Positions 42,311 to 51,237 of a stretch of 64,000 nucleotides of DNA are shown piece after piece. The stretch lies in contig NZ_FXUY01000001.1 in assembly GCF_900182985.1 (NCBI RefSeq), positions 4,909,501 through 4,973,500 of the forward strand, given 5' to 3'. Made by a program: the position numbers and the translations under genes. Position 1 is the first letter of the stretch. Every line of letters starts with the position of its first letter. The notes below the pieces were generated by a model, which was given only the letters and a program-made list of their open reading frames with translations, was not told the origin of the DNA and made no database searches. The DNA is from Pseudomonas helmanticensis (GTDB lineage: Bacteria; Pseudomonadota; Gammaproteobacteria; Pseudomonadales; Pseudomonadaceae).

Positions 42311-44241
42311 AGCTGATACCGCAAGGTCAGGCTGCTTTGCAGGCGCTGCGCCTGTCGCAACGACTCACGCAGAATGCGCCGATCGAGATGGTTGAGGCTG
42401 TCCGGATCGACGCGGTTGGAGTACGGCAGATTCTCGCGGGTCTGCAGTTGATGCTGTTGCATGCGCGTCTGCTGGATGAAGTGATACGCCTCTTCATAGG
42501 CCGCGCCGTCGAGCCGTTCGATGACTTCCTTGTCGACCAACTGACGGAAACGTTCGAGGGTGTTGTTGGCGTCGATGCCGTTGGCCAGCGCCAGCAGTCG
42601 CGCGCCATCGACGAACGGCGTCAGGCCTTGGACCTTGAGATCGAGCGTGGCTTTCTCGCCATTCTTGCGCGCCAGTACAAACTCGCGGAAGCGCCCGACC
42701 GGCGGACGATTGCGTAGCGCGTTGTCGGCCATCATGCGCTGGAACAAGCGGTTGTCGCCGACCTGATCGAGAATGCTCCGGCGTAGTTGCGCGCAACCTT
42801 GTTCATCGCCCCAGACCACGCGCAGATCGAAATAAATGCTCGACCCCAACAGGTTCTCCGGCGTCGCCTCACGAATAAACGCCGCAAAGCGCCGTGCCCA
42901 TTCCGCCCGCGACAAGCACAGCTCGGGGTTGCCGGCCATGATGTTGCCCTTGCACAAGGTGAAGCCGCACTGCGCCAGGCTCTGATTGATCTGTTGGGCA
43001 ATCGGCAGCAGCTTGCCGCGAATCTCCGCCGCATGCGCGGCATCGCGGGCATCGAACAGAATGCCGTTGTCCTGATCGGTGTGCAGCGTTTGCTCGCGGC
43101 GGCCTTCACTGCCGAAACACAGCCAACTGAACGGCACGCCGGGGTCGCCTTTTTCGGCGAGGGTCAGTTCGATCACCCGGCACACGGTGTGGTCGTTGAG
43201 CAGGGTGATGATGTGGGTGATCTGCGTCGAAGACGCGCCGTGAGCGAGCATGCGTTCGACCAGTTGGCCGATCTCGCCGCGCAGGCTCACCAATTGTTCG
43301 ACGCGTTGCGCGCTGCGAATGGTCCGCGCCAGATGCACCAGATCGACCCGTTGCAGCGAGAACAGATCACGCTCCGAGACCACTCCGCACAGGCGTTGAT
43401 CCTTGACCAGACAGACGTGGGCGATGTGCCGTTCGGTCATGGCAATCGCCGCATCGAAGGCGCTGTGGTCCGGTGAAAGGTAGAAGGGCGCGTGGGTCAT
43501 ATGGCGCTCGATGGCTTCGCCGAAATCGCCGATGCCTTCAGCCACGACATGGCGCAGATCACGCAGGGTGAAAATCCCCAGCGGCGCCTTGTGCTGATCC
43601 ACGACGACGATGCTGCCGACCTGTTGCTCATGCATCAGCTTCACCGCTTCGCGCAGTGGCGTTTGCGGGCTGCACGTCACCGGGTGACGCATCGCCAGTT
43701 CGCCGAGGCGGGTGTTCAGCGAGTACTGGGTGCCGAGGGTTTCCACGGCTTTCTGCTGCACTTGCTGATTGACCTGATCGAGCAGGCTGCTGACCCCGCG
43801 CAAGGCGAAATCACGGAAGCTGTTGGAGAGCGCGAATAACTTGATGAACGCCAGTTTGTTCAGTTGCAGGCAGAAGGTGTCTTCGCCAGCCAAATGCTCG
43901 GTGCGCGTCGCGCGTTCGCCGAGCAATGCGGCCAGCGGAAAACATTCGCCGGTAGTGATTTCAAACGTGGTCTCGGTGCCGGGTTTGGTGATGTGCTGGC
44001 GTTCGCCAACCACCCGGCCCTGTTTGACGATATAGAAGTGTTCGACCGGGCCGTCGCTGGGTTTGATGATGCTCTCGCCCTGACCATAGAACCGCAGCTG
44101 ACATTGCTCCACCAGATAAGCCAGGTGAGCGTGTTCCATCTGATTGAAGGGCGGGAAGCGCTGGAGGAATTGCAGGGTGCCCTGAATGTTCTGCAATACC
44201 GCGGTTTTCCCTGCCTGGGTGAAGGCGTCCGCTTTACTCAT
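42307..44241 (-). CDS. cNMP-binding/CBS/DUF294 putative nucleotidyltransferase
   Basis: A 644-residue signalling protein. In order it has a cyclic-nucleotide-binding-like domain (about 25-140), two CBS domains (about 170-285, MRHPVTCSPQTPLREAV), a DUF294 nucleotidyltransferase domain (CFGSEGRREQTLHTDQDNGI, the G-S and D-x-D type metal site) and a DUF294 C-terminal substrate-binding domain. The start is uncertain (44241 or 44247). It is translationally coupled to the DEDDh exonuclease. Related pairs often sit near acetate uptake genes. The nucleotidyl acceptor is unknown. Confidence 0.87.
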   Translation of the reverse strand: MSKADAFTQAGKTAVLQNIQGTLQFLQRFPPFNQMEHAHLAYLVEQCQLRFYGQGESIIKPSDGPVEHFYIVKQGRVVGERQHITKPGTETTFEITTGECFPLAALLGERATRTEHLAGEDTFCLQLNKLAFIKLFALSNSFRDFALRGVSSLLDQVNQQVQQKAVETLGTQYSLNTRLGELAMRHPVTCSPQTPLREAVKLMHEQQVGSIVVVDQHKAPLGIFTLRDLRHVVAEGIGDFGEAIERHMTHAPFYLSPDHSAFDAAIAMTERHIAHVCLVKDQRLCGVVSERDLFSLQRVDLVHLARTIRSAQRVEQLVSLRGEIGQLVERMLAHGASSTQITHIITLLNDHTVCRVIELTLAEKGDPGVPFSWLCFGSEGRREQTLHTDQDNGILFDARDAAHAAEIRGKLLPIAQQINQSLAQCGFTLCKGNIMAGNPELCLSRAEWARRFAAFIREATPENLLGSSIYFDLRVVWGDEQGCAQLRRSILDQVGDNRLFQRMMADNALRNRPPVGRFREFVLARKNGEKATLDLKVQGLTPFVDGARLLALANGIDANNTLERFRQLVDKEVIERLDGAAYEEAYHFIQQTRMQQHQLQTRENLPYSNRVDPDSLNHLDRRILRESLRQAQRLQSSLTLRYQL

Positions 44242-44499
44242 AACCATTACCGCAGTCTTTTTTGAATTGTTGTTGTCGGATCGTTGCGGCCATGGTCGAC
44301 CCCTGCGCGCAGGGTGCCCATTGGACGTAAGTCTAGGTTTTGCCACCATTGGCGCAGTTTCGGAGATGCCCTACGCAAACAGTCGGAAATTCCCGCAGTT
44401 ACCCCCTTGGAAAAAAATCCGACGAAGTGCACATTGAAGCTCTGCCCAGCGATGTCTGACCACATGCCAGGTGATTGATTTGCACACTTAGAGAACGCT

Positions 44500-44946
44500 A
44501 TGTCCGACCACGATATTTTGAGCGATGCCGAGCGTGAAGCGCTCAGCGCAGTGATGCTCGAACCCGATCTGCCGCCGCAACGTGTCCTGATCGTCGATGA
44601 CGACAAGGATGCGCGGGAACTGCTATCGGAGATTCTCGCGTTGGACGGCATTCGTTGCATGACCGCGGCCAGTGGCGAAACGGCACTGAAGATGCTCGCC
44701 GAGAAACCTTTGATCGGCTTGGTGATCACCGATCTGCGCATGGGCAATGTCGATGGCCTGGATCTGATTCGCCAGGTGCGCGAGTCGGTGAGGGCGGCGA
44801 TGCCGATCATCATTGTCTCGGGCGACGCCGATGTGAAGGACGCAATCGCGGCGATGCATTTGAGCGTGGTGGATTTTCTGCTCAAGCCGATTGATACGGT
44901 GAAGTTATTGGCGTTGGTGAAACATGAATTGGGGATTGAGCTGTAG
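44500..44946 (+). CDS. Single-domain response regulator
   Basis: A 148-residue CheY-like protein: 26 unstructured residues, then a receiver with Asp 33/34, phospho-acceptor Asp 78 (VITDLRMGNVDG), Ser 107 and Lys 129 (LLKPID). It has no output domain, so it probably acts by protein contact or in a phosphorelay. It is divergent from the CBS gene across about 260 bp. No kinase is adjacent in the window. Confidence 0.88.
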   Translation: MSDHDILSDAEREALSAVMLEPDLPPQRVLIVDDDKDARELLSEILALDGIRCMTAASGETALKMLAEKPLIGLVITDLRMGNVDGLDLIRQVRESVRAAMPIIIVSGDADVKDAIAAMHLSVVDFLLKPIDTVKLLALVKHELGIEL

Positions 44947-44949
44947 AAG

Positions 44950-45258
44950 CCCCTCACCCTAGCCCTCCCGAAACGTCGGACCGCCCGGAGGGAGAGGGGA
45001 CTGACCGCGGTGGATGTTCGAGGTACACCGACTTGAGATTCCCAGTCGAACTCAGGTTTTGAAAAGCACCAAGATCAGCTCCCTTGCCCCTCTACCCTTG
45101 GCAATTCCTGAGTCGAGCTCAGATTTTGAAAAGCATACAGATCTGCTCCCTTTCCCCTCTACCCGTGGCAATTCCTGAGCCGAGCTCAGATTTTGAAAAG
45201 CATATAGATCTGCTCCCTTTCCCCTCTACCCCATGGGGGAGAGGGCTGGGGTGAGGGG
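44950..45258. repeat. CCCCTCACCC element with internal 67-bp triplication
   Basis: A 309-bp element with ends CCCCTCACCCTAGCCCTC and GGGCTGGGGTGAGGGG. It shares the GAGGTACACCGACTTGAGAT segment with the 13552 copy. Inside, three tandem units begin at 45051, 45118 and 45185 (period exactly 67), each with CTCAG(G/A)TTTTGAAAAGCA and a CCCCTCTACCC end. It lies between convergent genes. Confidence 0.88.
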
Positions 45259-45303
45259 GATGGATCTTAAGCCGACCAGAAAACCCAGCCCCGCAGCATA
45301 AAC

Positions 45304-45336
45304 AAAAAAGCCCTGATCTCTCGATCAGGGCTTTTT
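45304..45336. terminator. Bidirectional rho-independent terminator
   Basis: AAAAAA-GCCCTGAT-CTCTCG-ATCAGGGC-TTTTT: an 8-bp stem with A and T runs, serving glcB (minus strand) and any readthrough from the response regulator. Confidence 0.92.
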
Positions 45337-45358
45337 CATATCCGGCATCTACGCAAAT

Positions 45359-47536
45359 TTACAGGCCGTTGGCTGCCTTGAACTCGCGACGACGACGGTG
45401 CAGGACCGGCTCGGTGTAGCCGTTCGGCTGCTTGGTGCCTTCGACCACCAGTTCGACCGCCGCCTGGAAGGCGATGTTGCTGTCGAAGTTGGGGGCCAGC
45501 GGACGGTACAGCGGATCGTTGGCGTTCTGACGGTCAACCACCGGCGCCATGCGCTTGAGGCTTTCCATCACTTGCGCTTCGGTGACCACGCCGTGGCGCA
45601 GCCAGTTGGCGATGTGCTGGCTGGAAATACGCAGCGTGGCACGGTCTTCCATCAGGCCGACGTCATTGATGTCCGGCACTTTGGAGCAACCAACGCCTTG
45701 GTCGATCCAGCGCACTACATAACCGAGAATGCCCTGGGCGTTGTTGTCCAGTTCGTTCTTGATCTGCTCCGGGGTCCAGTTCGGGTTGACCGCCAGCGGG
45801 ATGGTCAGGATGTCGTCCACCGAAGCGCGAGCACGTTTGGCCAGTTCGGCCTGACGGGCGAACACGTCGACCTTGTGGTAGTGCAGCGCGTGCAGTGCAG
45901 CAGCGGTCGGCGATGGAACCCAGGCGGTGTTGGCGCCGGCCAGTGGATGCGCAATTTTCTGCTCGAGCATCGCCGCCATCAGGTCCGGCATCGCCCACAT
46001 GCCTTTGCCGATTTGTGCGCGACCTTGCAGGCCGGTGCTCAGACCGATATCAACGTTCCAGTTTTCGTAGGCGCCGATCCACTTCTCTGCCTTCATGTCG
46101 GCCTTGCGTACTACCGGGCCGGCTTCCATGGAGGTGTGGATTTCATCGCCAGTGCGGTCGAGGAAACCGGTGTTGATGAACACCACGCGCTCGCTGGCTG
46201 CCTTGATGCAGGCCTTGAGGTTGACCGTGGTACGGCGTTCCTCGTCCATGATCCCGACTTTCAGCGTGTTGCGCGCAAGGCCCAGCACGTCTTCGATGCG
46301 ACCGAACAGCTCGTTGGTGAACGCTGCTTCTTCCGGGCCGTGCATCTTCGGTTTAACGATGTAGACCGAACCGGTGCGGGTGTTGCGACGCGAGGTGTTG
46401 CCGTTGAGGTTGTGCATCGCCGCGAGGCAAGTGACCAGACCGTCGAGGATGCCTTCCGGCACTTCGTTACCGTCTTTGTCGAGAATCGCGTCGATGGTCA
46501 TCAGATGGCCAACGTTACGCACGAACAACAGCGAACGACCGTGCAGCGTCACTTCACCGCCATTCGGCGCGGCGTAGGTACGATCCGGATTCATGGTGCG
46601 AGTGAAGGTCTGGCCGCCCTTGGACACGGATTCCGACAGATCGCCCTTCATCAGGCCGAGCCAGTTTCGGTAGATCACCACTTTGTCGTCGGCATCGACG
46701 GCCGCCACGGAGTCTTCGCAGTCCATGATGGTGGTCAGGGCCGCTTCCATCAGGATGTCTTTGACGCCGGCCGCATCGGTCTGGCCGACCGGGGTGGTGG
46801 CGTCGACCTGGATTTCGAAATGCAGACCGTTGTGTTTCAGCAGGATCGCGATTGGCGCGTTGGCGTCGCCCTGGAAACCGATCAGTTGCGCATTGTCGCG
46901 CAGGCCAGCGTTGCTGCCATCCTTGAGGGTGACCAGCAGTTTGCCGTCAGCGATTTTGTAGCCGGTCGAATCAACGTGGGAGCCAGCGGCCAATGGCGCG
47001 GCTTCGTCGAGGAAGGCACGGGCGAAGGCAATGACTTTGTCGCCACGCACCTTGTTGTAGCCTTTGCCTTTTTCCGCGCCACCGTCTTCGCTGATCGCGT
47101 CGGTGCCGTAGAGGGCGTCATACAGCGAACCCCAACGGGCATTCGAGGCATTGAGAGCGAAGCGGGCGTTCATCACCGGCACAACGAGTTGCGGGCCGGC
47201 GGTACGGGCGATTTCATCATCGACGTTTTGTGTCGTTGCCTGGAAATCAGCCGCTTCTGGCAGCAGATAACCGATTTCTTGCAGGAACGCTTTGTAGGCT
47301 ACGGCGTCGTGCGCCTGACCGTTGCGTTCCTGATGCCAGGCGTCAATGCGTGCCTGGAAGTCATCGCGTTTGGCGAGTAGGGCTTTGTTCTTCGGCGCCA
47401 GGTCATGAATGACCTTGTCGGCACCTTCCCAGAATTTGTCGGCGGTGAGGCCGGTACCGGGAATGGCTTCGTTGTTCACGAAGTCGAACAGGACTTTGGC
47501 GACCTGCAGGCCACCGACTTGAACGTGTTCAGTCAT
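45359..47536 (-). CDS. glcB: Malate synthase G
   Basis: A 725-residue enzyme of the expected length that condenses glyoxylate and acetyl-CoA to malate. Family segments include [36 protein letters not shown], and [17 protein letters not shown] with the acidic residues for Mg2+. The C-terminal domain has [31 protein letters not shown]. The start at 47536 has TGAGG upstream. It stands alone here, outside any glc glycolate operon. Confidence 0.96.
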   Translation of the reverse strand: MTEHVQVGGLQVAKVLFDFVNNEAIPGTGLTADKFWEGADKVIHDLAPKNKALLAKRDDFQARIDAWHQERNGQAHDAVAYKAFLQEIGYLLPEAADFQATTQNVDDEIARTAGPQLVVPVMNARFALNASNARWGSLYDALYGTDAISEDGGAEKGKGYNKVRGDKVIAFARAFLDEAAPLAAGSHVDSTGYKIADGKLLVTLKDGSNAGLRDNAQLIGFQGDANAPIAILLKHNGLHFEIQVDATTPVGQTDAAGVKDILMEAALTTIMDCEDSVAAVDADDKVVIYRNWLGLMKGDLSESVSKGGQTFTRTMNPDRTYAAPNGGEVTLHGRSLLFVRNVGHLMTIDAILDKDGNEVPEGILDGLVTCLAAMHNLNGNTSRRNTRTGSVYIVKPKMHGPEEAAFTNELFGRIEDVLGLARNTLKVGIMDEERRTTVNLKACIKAASERVVFINTGFLDRTGDEIHTSMEAGPVVRKADMKAEKWIGAYENWNVDIGLSTGLQGRAQIGKGMWAMPDLMAAMLEQKIAHPLAGANTAWVPSPTAAALHALHYHKVDVFARQAELAKRARASVDDILTIPLAVNPNWTPEQIKNELDNNAQGILGYVVRWIDQGVGCSKVPDINDVGLMEDRATLRISSQHIANWLRHGVVTEAQVMESLKRMAPVVDRQNANDPLYRPLAPNFDSNIAFQAAVELVVEGTKQPNGYTEPVLHRRRREFKAANGL

Positions 47537-47548
47537 TGCTTGCCTCAC

Positions 47549-47960
47549 TCTGCTCAGCTATTTCGCTTTTCAGCTCTTCAATTTGACAATGAAGCCTCTG
47601 GCCATTTAAACCACAAACCTGCCGACCAGTACATGCCATTGCTGGCGGCTGGGCTGGGACCAATCAAAGGCTTGGGGCCTTGCTGACGGGGCTTTCAGGG
47701 TTGCGAACGTGCCTTGGGCAGACATCGGTTCAGCGTTATGTAGTGCGCGCTGCGGCATACTACATGATGAGTTGCGCTTGTGAAAATCAGACTAATTACG
47801 TCGTTCTGCGACCTCATGTCGCATTGCGGTCACATCGCGGAACGGGATGTTCTCAAAAAACCATTGGATTGTTCCAGCTAAATATCAAAAGTTGTACACA
47901 TAAATACTATTTGGCTGCTATGGCGCAGTTTTTGTGGTGCGCACCTTGATGGCGAGTGGA
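47549..47960. other. Non-coding region upstream of glcB, nothing recognised
   Basis: About 410 bp with no supported gene or clear motif. It should contain the glcB promoter (minus strand) but I cannot place it. Short open frames here lack ribosome binding sites and family likeness. Confidence 0.6.
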
Positions 47961-48087
47961 TTTGTGGCGAGGGGATTTATCCCCGTTGGGTGGCGAAGCC
48001 GCCCCCAGCGTTTCTGGCAGATAAACCGAATTGGCAGGATTTACGACTGCTGCGCAGCCGGACGGGGATAAATCCCCTCGCCACAAA
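47961..48087. repeat. REP-type pair (GTGGCGAGGGGATTTATCCC family)
   Basis: TTTGTGGCGAGGGGATTTAT at the left and the complementary ATAAATCCCCTCGCCACAAA at the right, with a GC-rich 80-nt centre. This is a further Pseudomonas repeat family, seen once in the window. Confidence 0.88.
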
Positions 48088-48093
48088 TTGATA

Positions 48094-48132
48094 CCCAAAC
48101 CCAAACCCAAACCCAAACCCAAACCCAAACCC
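48094..48132. repeat. Hexanucleotide microsatellite (CCCAAA)6.5
   Basis: 39 bp of perfect CCCAAA repeats, directly after the GTGGCGAGGGG element and 100 bp before the ACT-domain gene. Copy number may vary by strand slippage. Confidence 0.95.
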
Positions 48133-48232
48133 AGGCACAGTTTTTCAGCAAGGCAGGTCGGGTCGGGCTGAATTGACGTGCTTGCCTATACTTGCCCTTC
48201 TATAACAAAAGTCATGACAAGAGGGCGGCGCC

Positions 48233-48751
48233 ATGGACCATCTCGTACTCACCGTGTTCGCCCCGGACAAGCCCGGGCAGGTCGAGCGCATTGCCCAATG
48301 CATCGCCGACCATGGTGGAAACTGGCTGGAAAGCCGGATGTCGCGGATGGCCGGGCAGTTCGCCGGGATTCTCCGGGTGGGCGTGCCGGCGGAGGCTTAC
48401 GACGAATTAGTCGATTCCCTACAAGCCTTGTCGACACATGGCATTCGCGTGCTGATTGCCGAAAGCGGTATCGAACAGTCCTGTACCTGGAAACCGATCG
48501 CCATGGAGCTGGTAGGCAACGACCGGCCGGGGATTGTGCGCGACATCACGCGGCTGTTGAGCGAGCAGGGCGTCAACCTCGAACGGCTGGTGACTGAGGT
48601 GCGTCCGGCACCGATGAGCAGCGAACCGCTGTTTCACGCCGAGGCGATTCTCGCGGTGCCGCTAACCTTGTCGCTCGACGTCTTGCAGTCACGCCTGGAA
48701 ACCCTGGCCGATGATCTGATGGTCGAGTTGGTGTTACGCACAGACCTTTGA
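48233..48751 (+). CDS. Tandem ACT-domain regulator (GcvR-like)
   Basis: A 172-residue protein of two ACT domains (about 3-80, LTVFAPDKPGQVERIAQCIADHGGNW; and 88-170, MELVGNDRPGIVRDITRLLSEQGVNL). This is the architecture of GcvR, the glycine-responsive antagonist of GcvA. Pseudomonads have more than one such protein, so the true target is unsure. A microsatellite lies in the upstream region. No gcv genes are adjacent, but the window is rich in glycine metabolism. Confidence 0.82.
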   Translation: MDHLVLTVFAPDKPGQVERIAQCIADHGGNWLESRMSRMAGQFAGILRVGVPAEAYDELVDSLQALSTHGIRVLIAESGIEQSCTWKPIAMELVGNDRPGIVRDITRLLSEQGVNLERLVTEVRPAPMSSEPLFHAEAILAVPLTLSLDVLQSRLETLADDLMVELVLRTDL

Positions 48752-48789
48752 ACACCGTCCGGGTTATCCAGTTTTAACGTGCACCTGCC

Positions 48790-48977
48790 TGTGGATAACC
48801 TGTAGAGACCAGCCGCAGCGCCATACAGACTGCGGCTTTGCGCTAATTGATCAAAAAACCGCCAGCATTCAGTGACTTGCACACAAACGGCGGGGATCAC
48901 GCTGTGGATAACCTTGGGAAGGAACGTGGCAGGCCACGAGAACCGTGGCCTGCGGGGGTTTGTACGTTTTTTGATCA
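48790..48977. repeat. Distant copy of the DnaA-box repeat unit
   Basis: Perfect TGTGGATAA at 48790 and 48903. GATCAAAAAACCGCC begins at 48849, exactly 59 nt after the first box, the same spacing as in the 3129 and 3461 units. An inverted ACGTTTTTTGATC follows at about 48965, at the rarD stop. It fills the gap between the ACT-domain gene and rarD. Confidence 0.75.
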
Positions 48978-49862
48978 GGCGCGGCGACGCAAACTGATTA
49001 CGGCGTCGACGCTGTAAACGGCCAGACCGGCCCAGATGAAGATGAATGCGATCAGTGTGCTGGACGACAAGTGTTCACCGAACAGCAGCACCGCTTGCAA
49101 CAGCACCAGTGTCGGTGCGAGGTATTGCAGGAAGCCGATCGTGGTGTAAGGCAAGTGTCGCGTGGCGGCGTTGAAGCACACCAACGGGACCAAGGTGACC
49201 GGCCCGGCGGCCACCAGCCACCACGCTTGCGACGTGGTCCAGAACTCGGGTTGTGCGCTGGTCGCGGTCTGGTTGAAGAGCAGCCAGGCAATGGCAATCG
49301 GCACCAGCATCCAGGTTTCCACCACCAGCCCCGGCAACGCCTTGACCGGCGCCTGCTTGCGGATCAGGCCGTAGAAGCCGAAGGTCAACGCCAGCACCAG
49401 CGACACCCACGGCAAGCTGCCGACCTGCCACACCTGCTGCGCCACGCCCACCGCCGCCAAGGCGACTGCGACCCACTGCATCCGCCGCAGACGCTCGCCA
49501 AGAAGCAACATCCCCAAGAGCACGTTGACCAGCGGGTTGATGTAGTAACCGAGGCTGGCTTCGAGCATGCGCCCGTTGTTCACCGACCATACGTAAGTCA
49601 GCCAGTTGGCGGCGATCAACGTACCGCTCAACGCGAGGATCGCCAGGCGTTTCGGGTTGTCGAGCAGTTCGCGCAACCAGCCCGGGTGCTTCCACACCAT
49701 CAGCAACAGCGCGCCGAACAACGCCGACCACAACACCCGGTGGATGATGATCTCGACCGCCGGAACCTCGGCAATGGCTTTGAAATAGATCGGGAACAGG
49801 CCCCAGATGATGTAGGCACTCAGGCCCAGAATGTACCCGCGACGCGGGTTGGCGGCTTGCAT
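48975..49862 (-). CDS. rarD: RarD-type EamA-family transporter
   Basis: A 295-residue inner-membrane protein with about ten helices in two EamA repeats. RarD hallmarks are GLSAYIIWGLFPIYFKAIAEVPAVEIIIHR, ANWLTYVWSVNNGRMLEASLGYYINPL and FLQYLAPTLVLLQAVLLFGE. The start at 49862 has AAGGAT upstream; the longer frame is not conserved. It is linked by name to chloramphenicol sensitivity; the substrate is unproven. Confidence 0.92.
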   Translation of the reverse strand: MQAANPRRGYILGLSAYIIWGLFPIYFKAIAEVPAVEIIIHRVLWSALFGALLLMVWKHPGWLRELLDNPKRLAILALSGTLIAANWLTYVWSVNNGRMLEASLGYYINPLVNVLLGMLLLGERLRRMQWVAVALAAVGVAQQVWQVGSLPWVSLVLALTFGFYGLIRKQAPVKALPGLVVETWMLVPIAIAWLLFNQTATSAQPEFWTTSQAWWLVAAGPVTLVPLVCFNAATRHLPYTTIGFLQYLAPTLVLLQAVLLFGEHLSSSTLIAFIFIWAGLAVYSVDAVISLRRRA

Positions 49863-49963
49863 GCAGAATCCTTGCTCAGGCAGCTGACAAAGGGGGGATT
49901 GTAAGGAGATTTGTCTACGAATGTCGTAGCGCAATGGTCGGGAAATTGTGAACACCGAACAAA

Positions 49964-50054
49964 TGTAGGAGTGAGCCTGCTCGCGATAGCGCTCTGACAT
50001 TCAACATTTTCGTTGACTGGATAAAACGCTATCGCGAGCAGGCTCACTCCTACA
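49964..50054. repeat. REP inverted repeat (GTAGGAGTGAGCCTGCTCGCGA family)
   Basis: TGTAGGAGTGAGCCTGCTCG and its complement around a centre with ATTCAACATTTTCGTTGA, close to the copy at 35784. It lies between srkA and rarD (both minus strand). Confidence 0.92.
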
Positions 50055-50069
50055 GAGGATGAAGGCGGG

Positions 50070-51044
50070 TCAGAAGAGTTTCAGTGGCTCTTCATTCAGT
50101 GCGGACAGTTGCTCGCGCAACGCCAACACCTGATCGCCCCAGTAACGTTCAGTACCGAACCACGGAAAACTGTGCGGAAACGCCGGGTCATCCCAACGCC
50201 GTGCCAGCCAAGCGCTGTAATGCATCAGGCGCAGCGCGCGCAACGGTTCGATCAGCGCCAGTTCGCGCGGGTCGAAATCGTGGAATTCGTTGTAGCCGTC
50301 CATCAACTCAGACAGTTGCCCGAGGCATTCCTGACGGTCGCCGGCCAGCATCATCCATATGTCCTGCACGGCCGGGCCCATGCGGCAATCGTCGAGGTCG
50401 ACGATGTGGAACATCTCGTCGCGGCACATCATGTTGCCGGGGTGGCAGTCGCCGTGCATGCGGATGTTCTGGTGCGGCGTGTTGGCGTAGGCATCTTCCA
50501 CACGCTTGAGCAGGTCGCGGGCGACCGACTCGTAGGCCGGCAGCAGGCTTTTCGGAATGAAATTGCCTTCGAGCAAAGTGTTCAGCGAGGCGTGGCCGAA
50601 GTTCTGCACGGCGAGGGCTTCACGGTGTTCAAACGGCTTGGTTGCGCCGACCGCGTGAATCCGCCCGAGCAACTGGCCCAGGCGATACAACTGATCAAGA
50701 TTGCCCGGCTCCGGCGCCCGACCGCCGCGACGCGGGAACAGAGTGAAGCGGAAACCGGCATGCTCGTGCAGGGTTTCGCCGTTGTGGATCAGCGGCGCCA
50801 CCACCGGGATTTCGACGTCGGCCAACTCGAAGGTGAACTTGTGTTCTTCGAGGATGGCTTCGTTGGTCCAGCGCTGCGGGCGGTAGAACTTGGCGATCAG
50901 CGGCTCGGAGTCTTCGATGCCGACCTGATAAACGCGGTTTTCATAGCTGTTGAGCGCCAGAATGCGCGCATCACTGAGGAAGCCGATGCTTTCAACGGCA
51001 TCGAGGACGAGGTCGGGTGTGAGGGTTTCAAACGGGTGGGCCAT
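50070..51044 (-). CDS. srkA: Stress response kinase A (YihE-type Ser/Thr kinase)
   Basis: A 324-residue aminoglycoside-phosphotransferase-fold kinase. Its residues match YihE/SrkA: LNSYENRVYQVGIE near the N-terminus, the catalytic loop MHGDCHPGNMM with Asp and Asn, and the metal-binding VDLDDCRMGPAVQD. The ATG at 51044 has AGGAG upstream. In E. coli SrkA counters stress-induced death, partly through MazF. It acts in the cytoplasm. It is monocistronic between REP elements. Confidence 0.92.
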   Translation of the reverse strand: MAHPFETLTPDLVLDAVESIGFLSDARILALNSYENRVYQVGIEDSEPLIAKFYRPQRWTNEAILEEHKFTFELADVEIPVVAPLIHNGETLHEHAGFRFTLFPRRGGRAPEPGNLDQLYRLGQLLGRIHAVGATKPFEHREALAVQNFGHASLNTLLEGNFIPKSLLPAYESVARDLLKRVEDAYANTPHQNIRMHGDCHPGNMMCRDEMFHIVDLDDCRMGPAVQDIWMMLAGDRQECLGQLSELMDGYNEFHDFDPRELALIEPLRALRLMHYSAWLARRWDDPAFPHSFPWFGTERYWGDQVLALREQLSALNEEPLKLF

Positions 51045-51133
51045 GCTGACTCCTGCGCGCAGCAGGCTGCCGCGTCCGGCCCAGCATGGTAGCGCAGATG
51101 GCAGCGGGGGAGGTGGTTGGTGTCTGGGAGGGC

Positions 51134-51231
51134 CTCTTCGCGAGCAAGCCCGCTCCCACATTGGATTGTCTGTGTGCCTGAGATAGTTGGCACACTGAAG
51201 ACCCTGTGGGAGCGAGCCTGCTCGCGAAGGC
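51134..51231. repeat. REP-type pair (CGCGAGCAAGCCCGCTCCCAC class)
   Basis: TTCGCGAGCAAGCCCGCTCC and GGGAGCGAGCCTGCTCGCGA face each other. The element is between phoX and srkA, 7 bp from the phoX stop. Confidence 0.85.
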
Positions 51232-51237
51232 GGTTTA

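Noticed and set aside
48094..48132. CRISPR or telomere-like array
   Set aside because: It is a simple 6-nt tandem repeat without spacers, in a circular-chromosome context.
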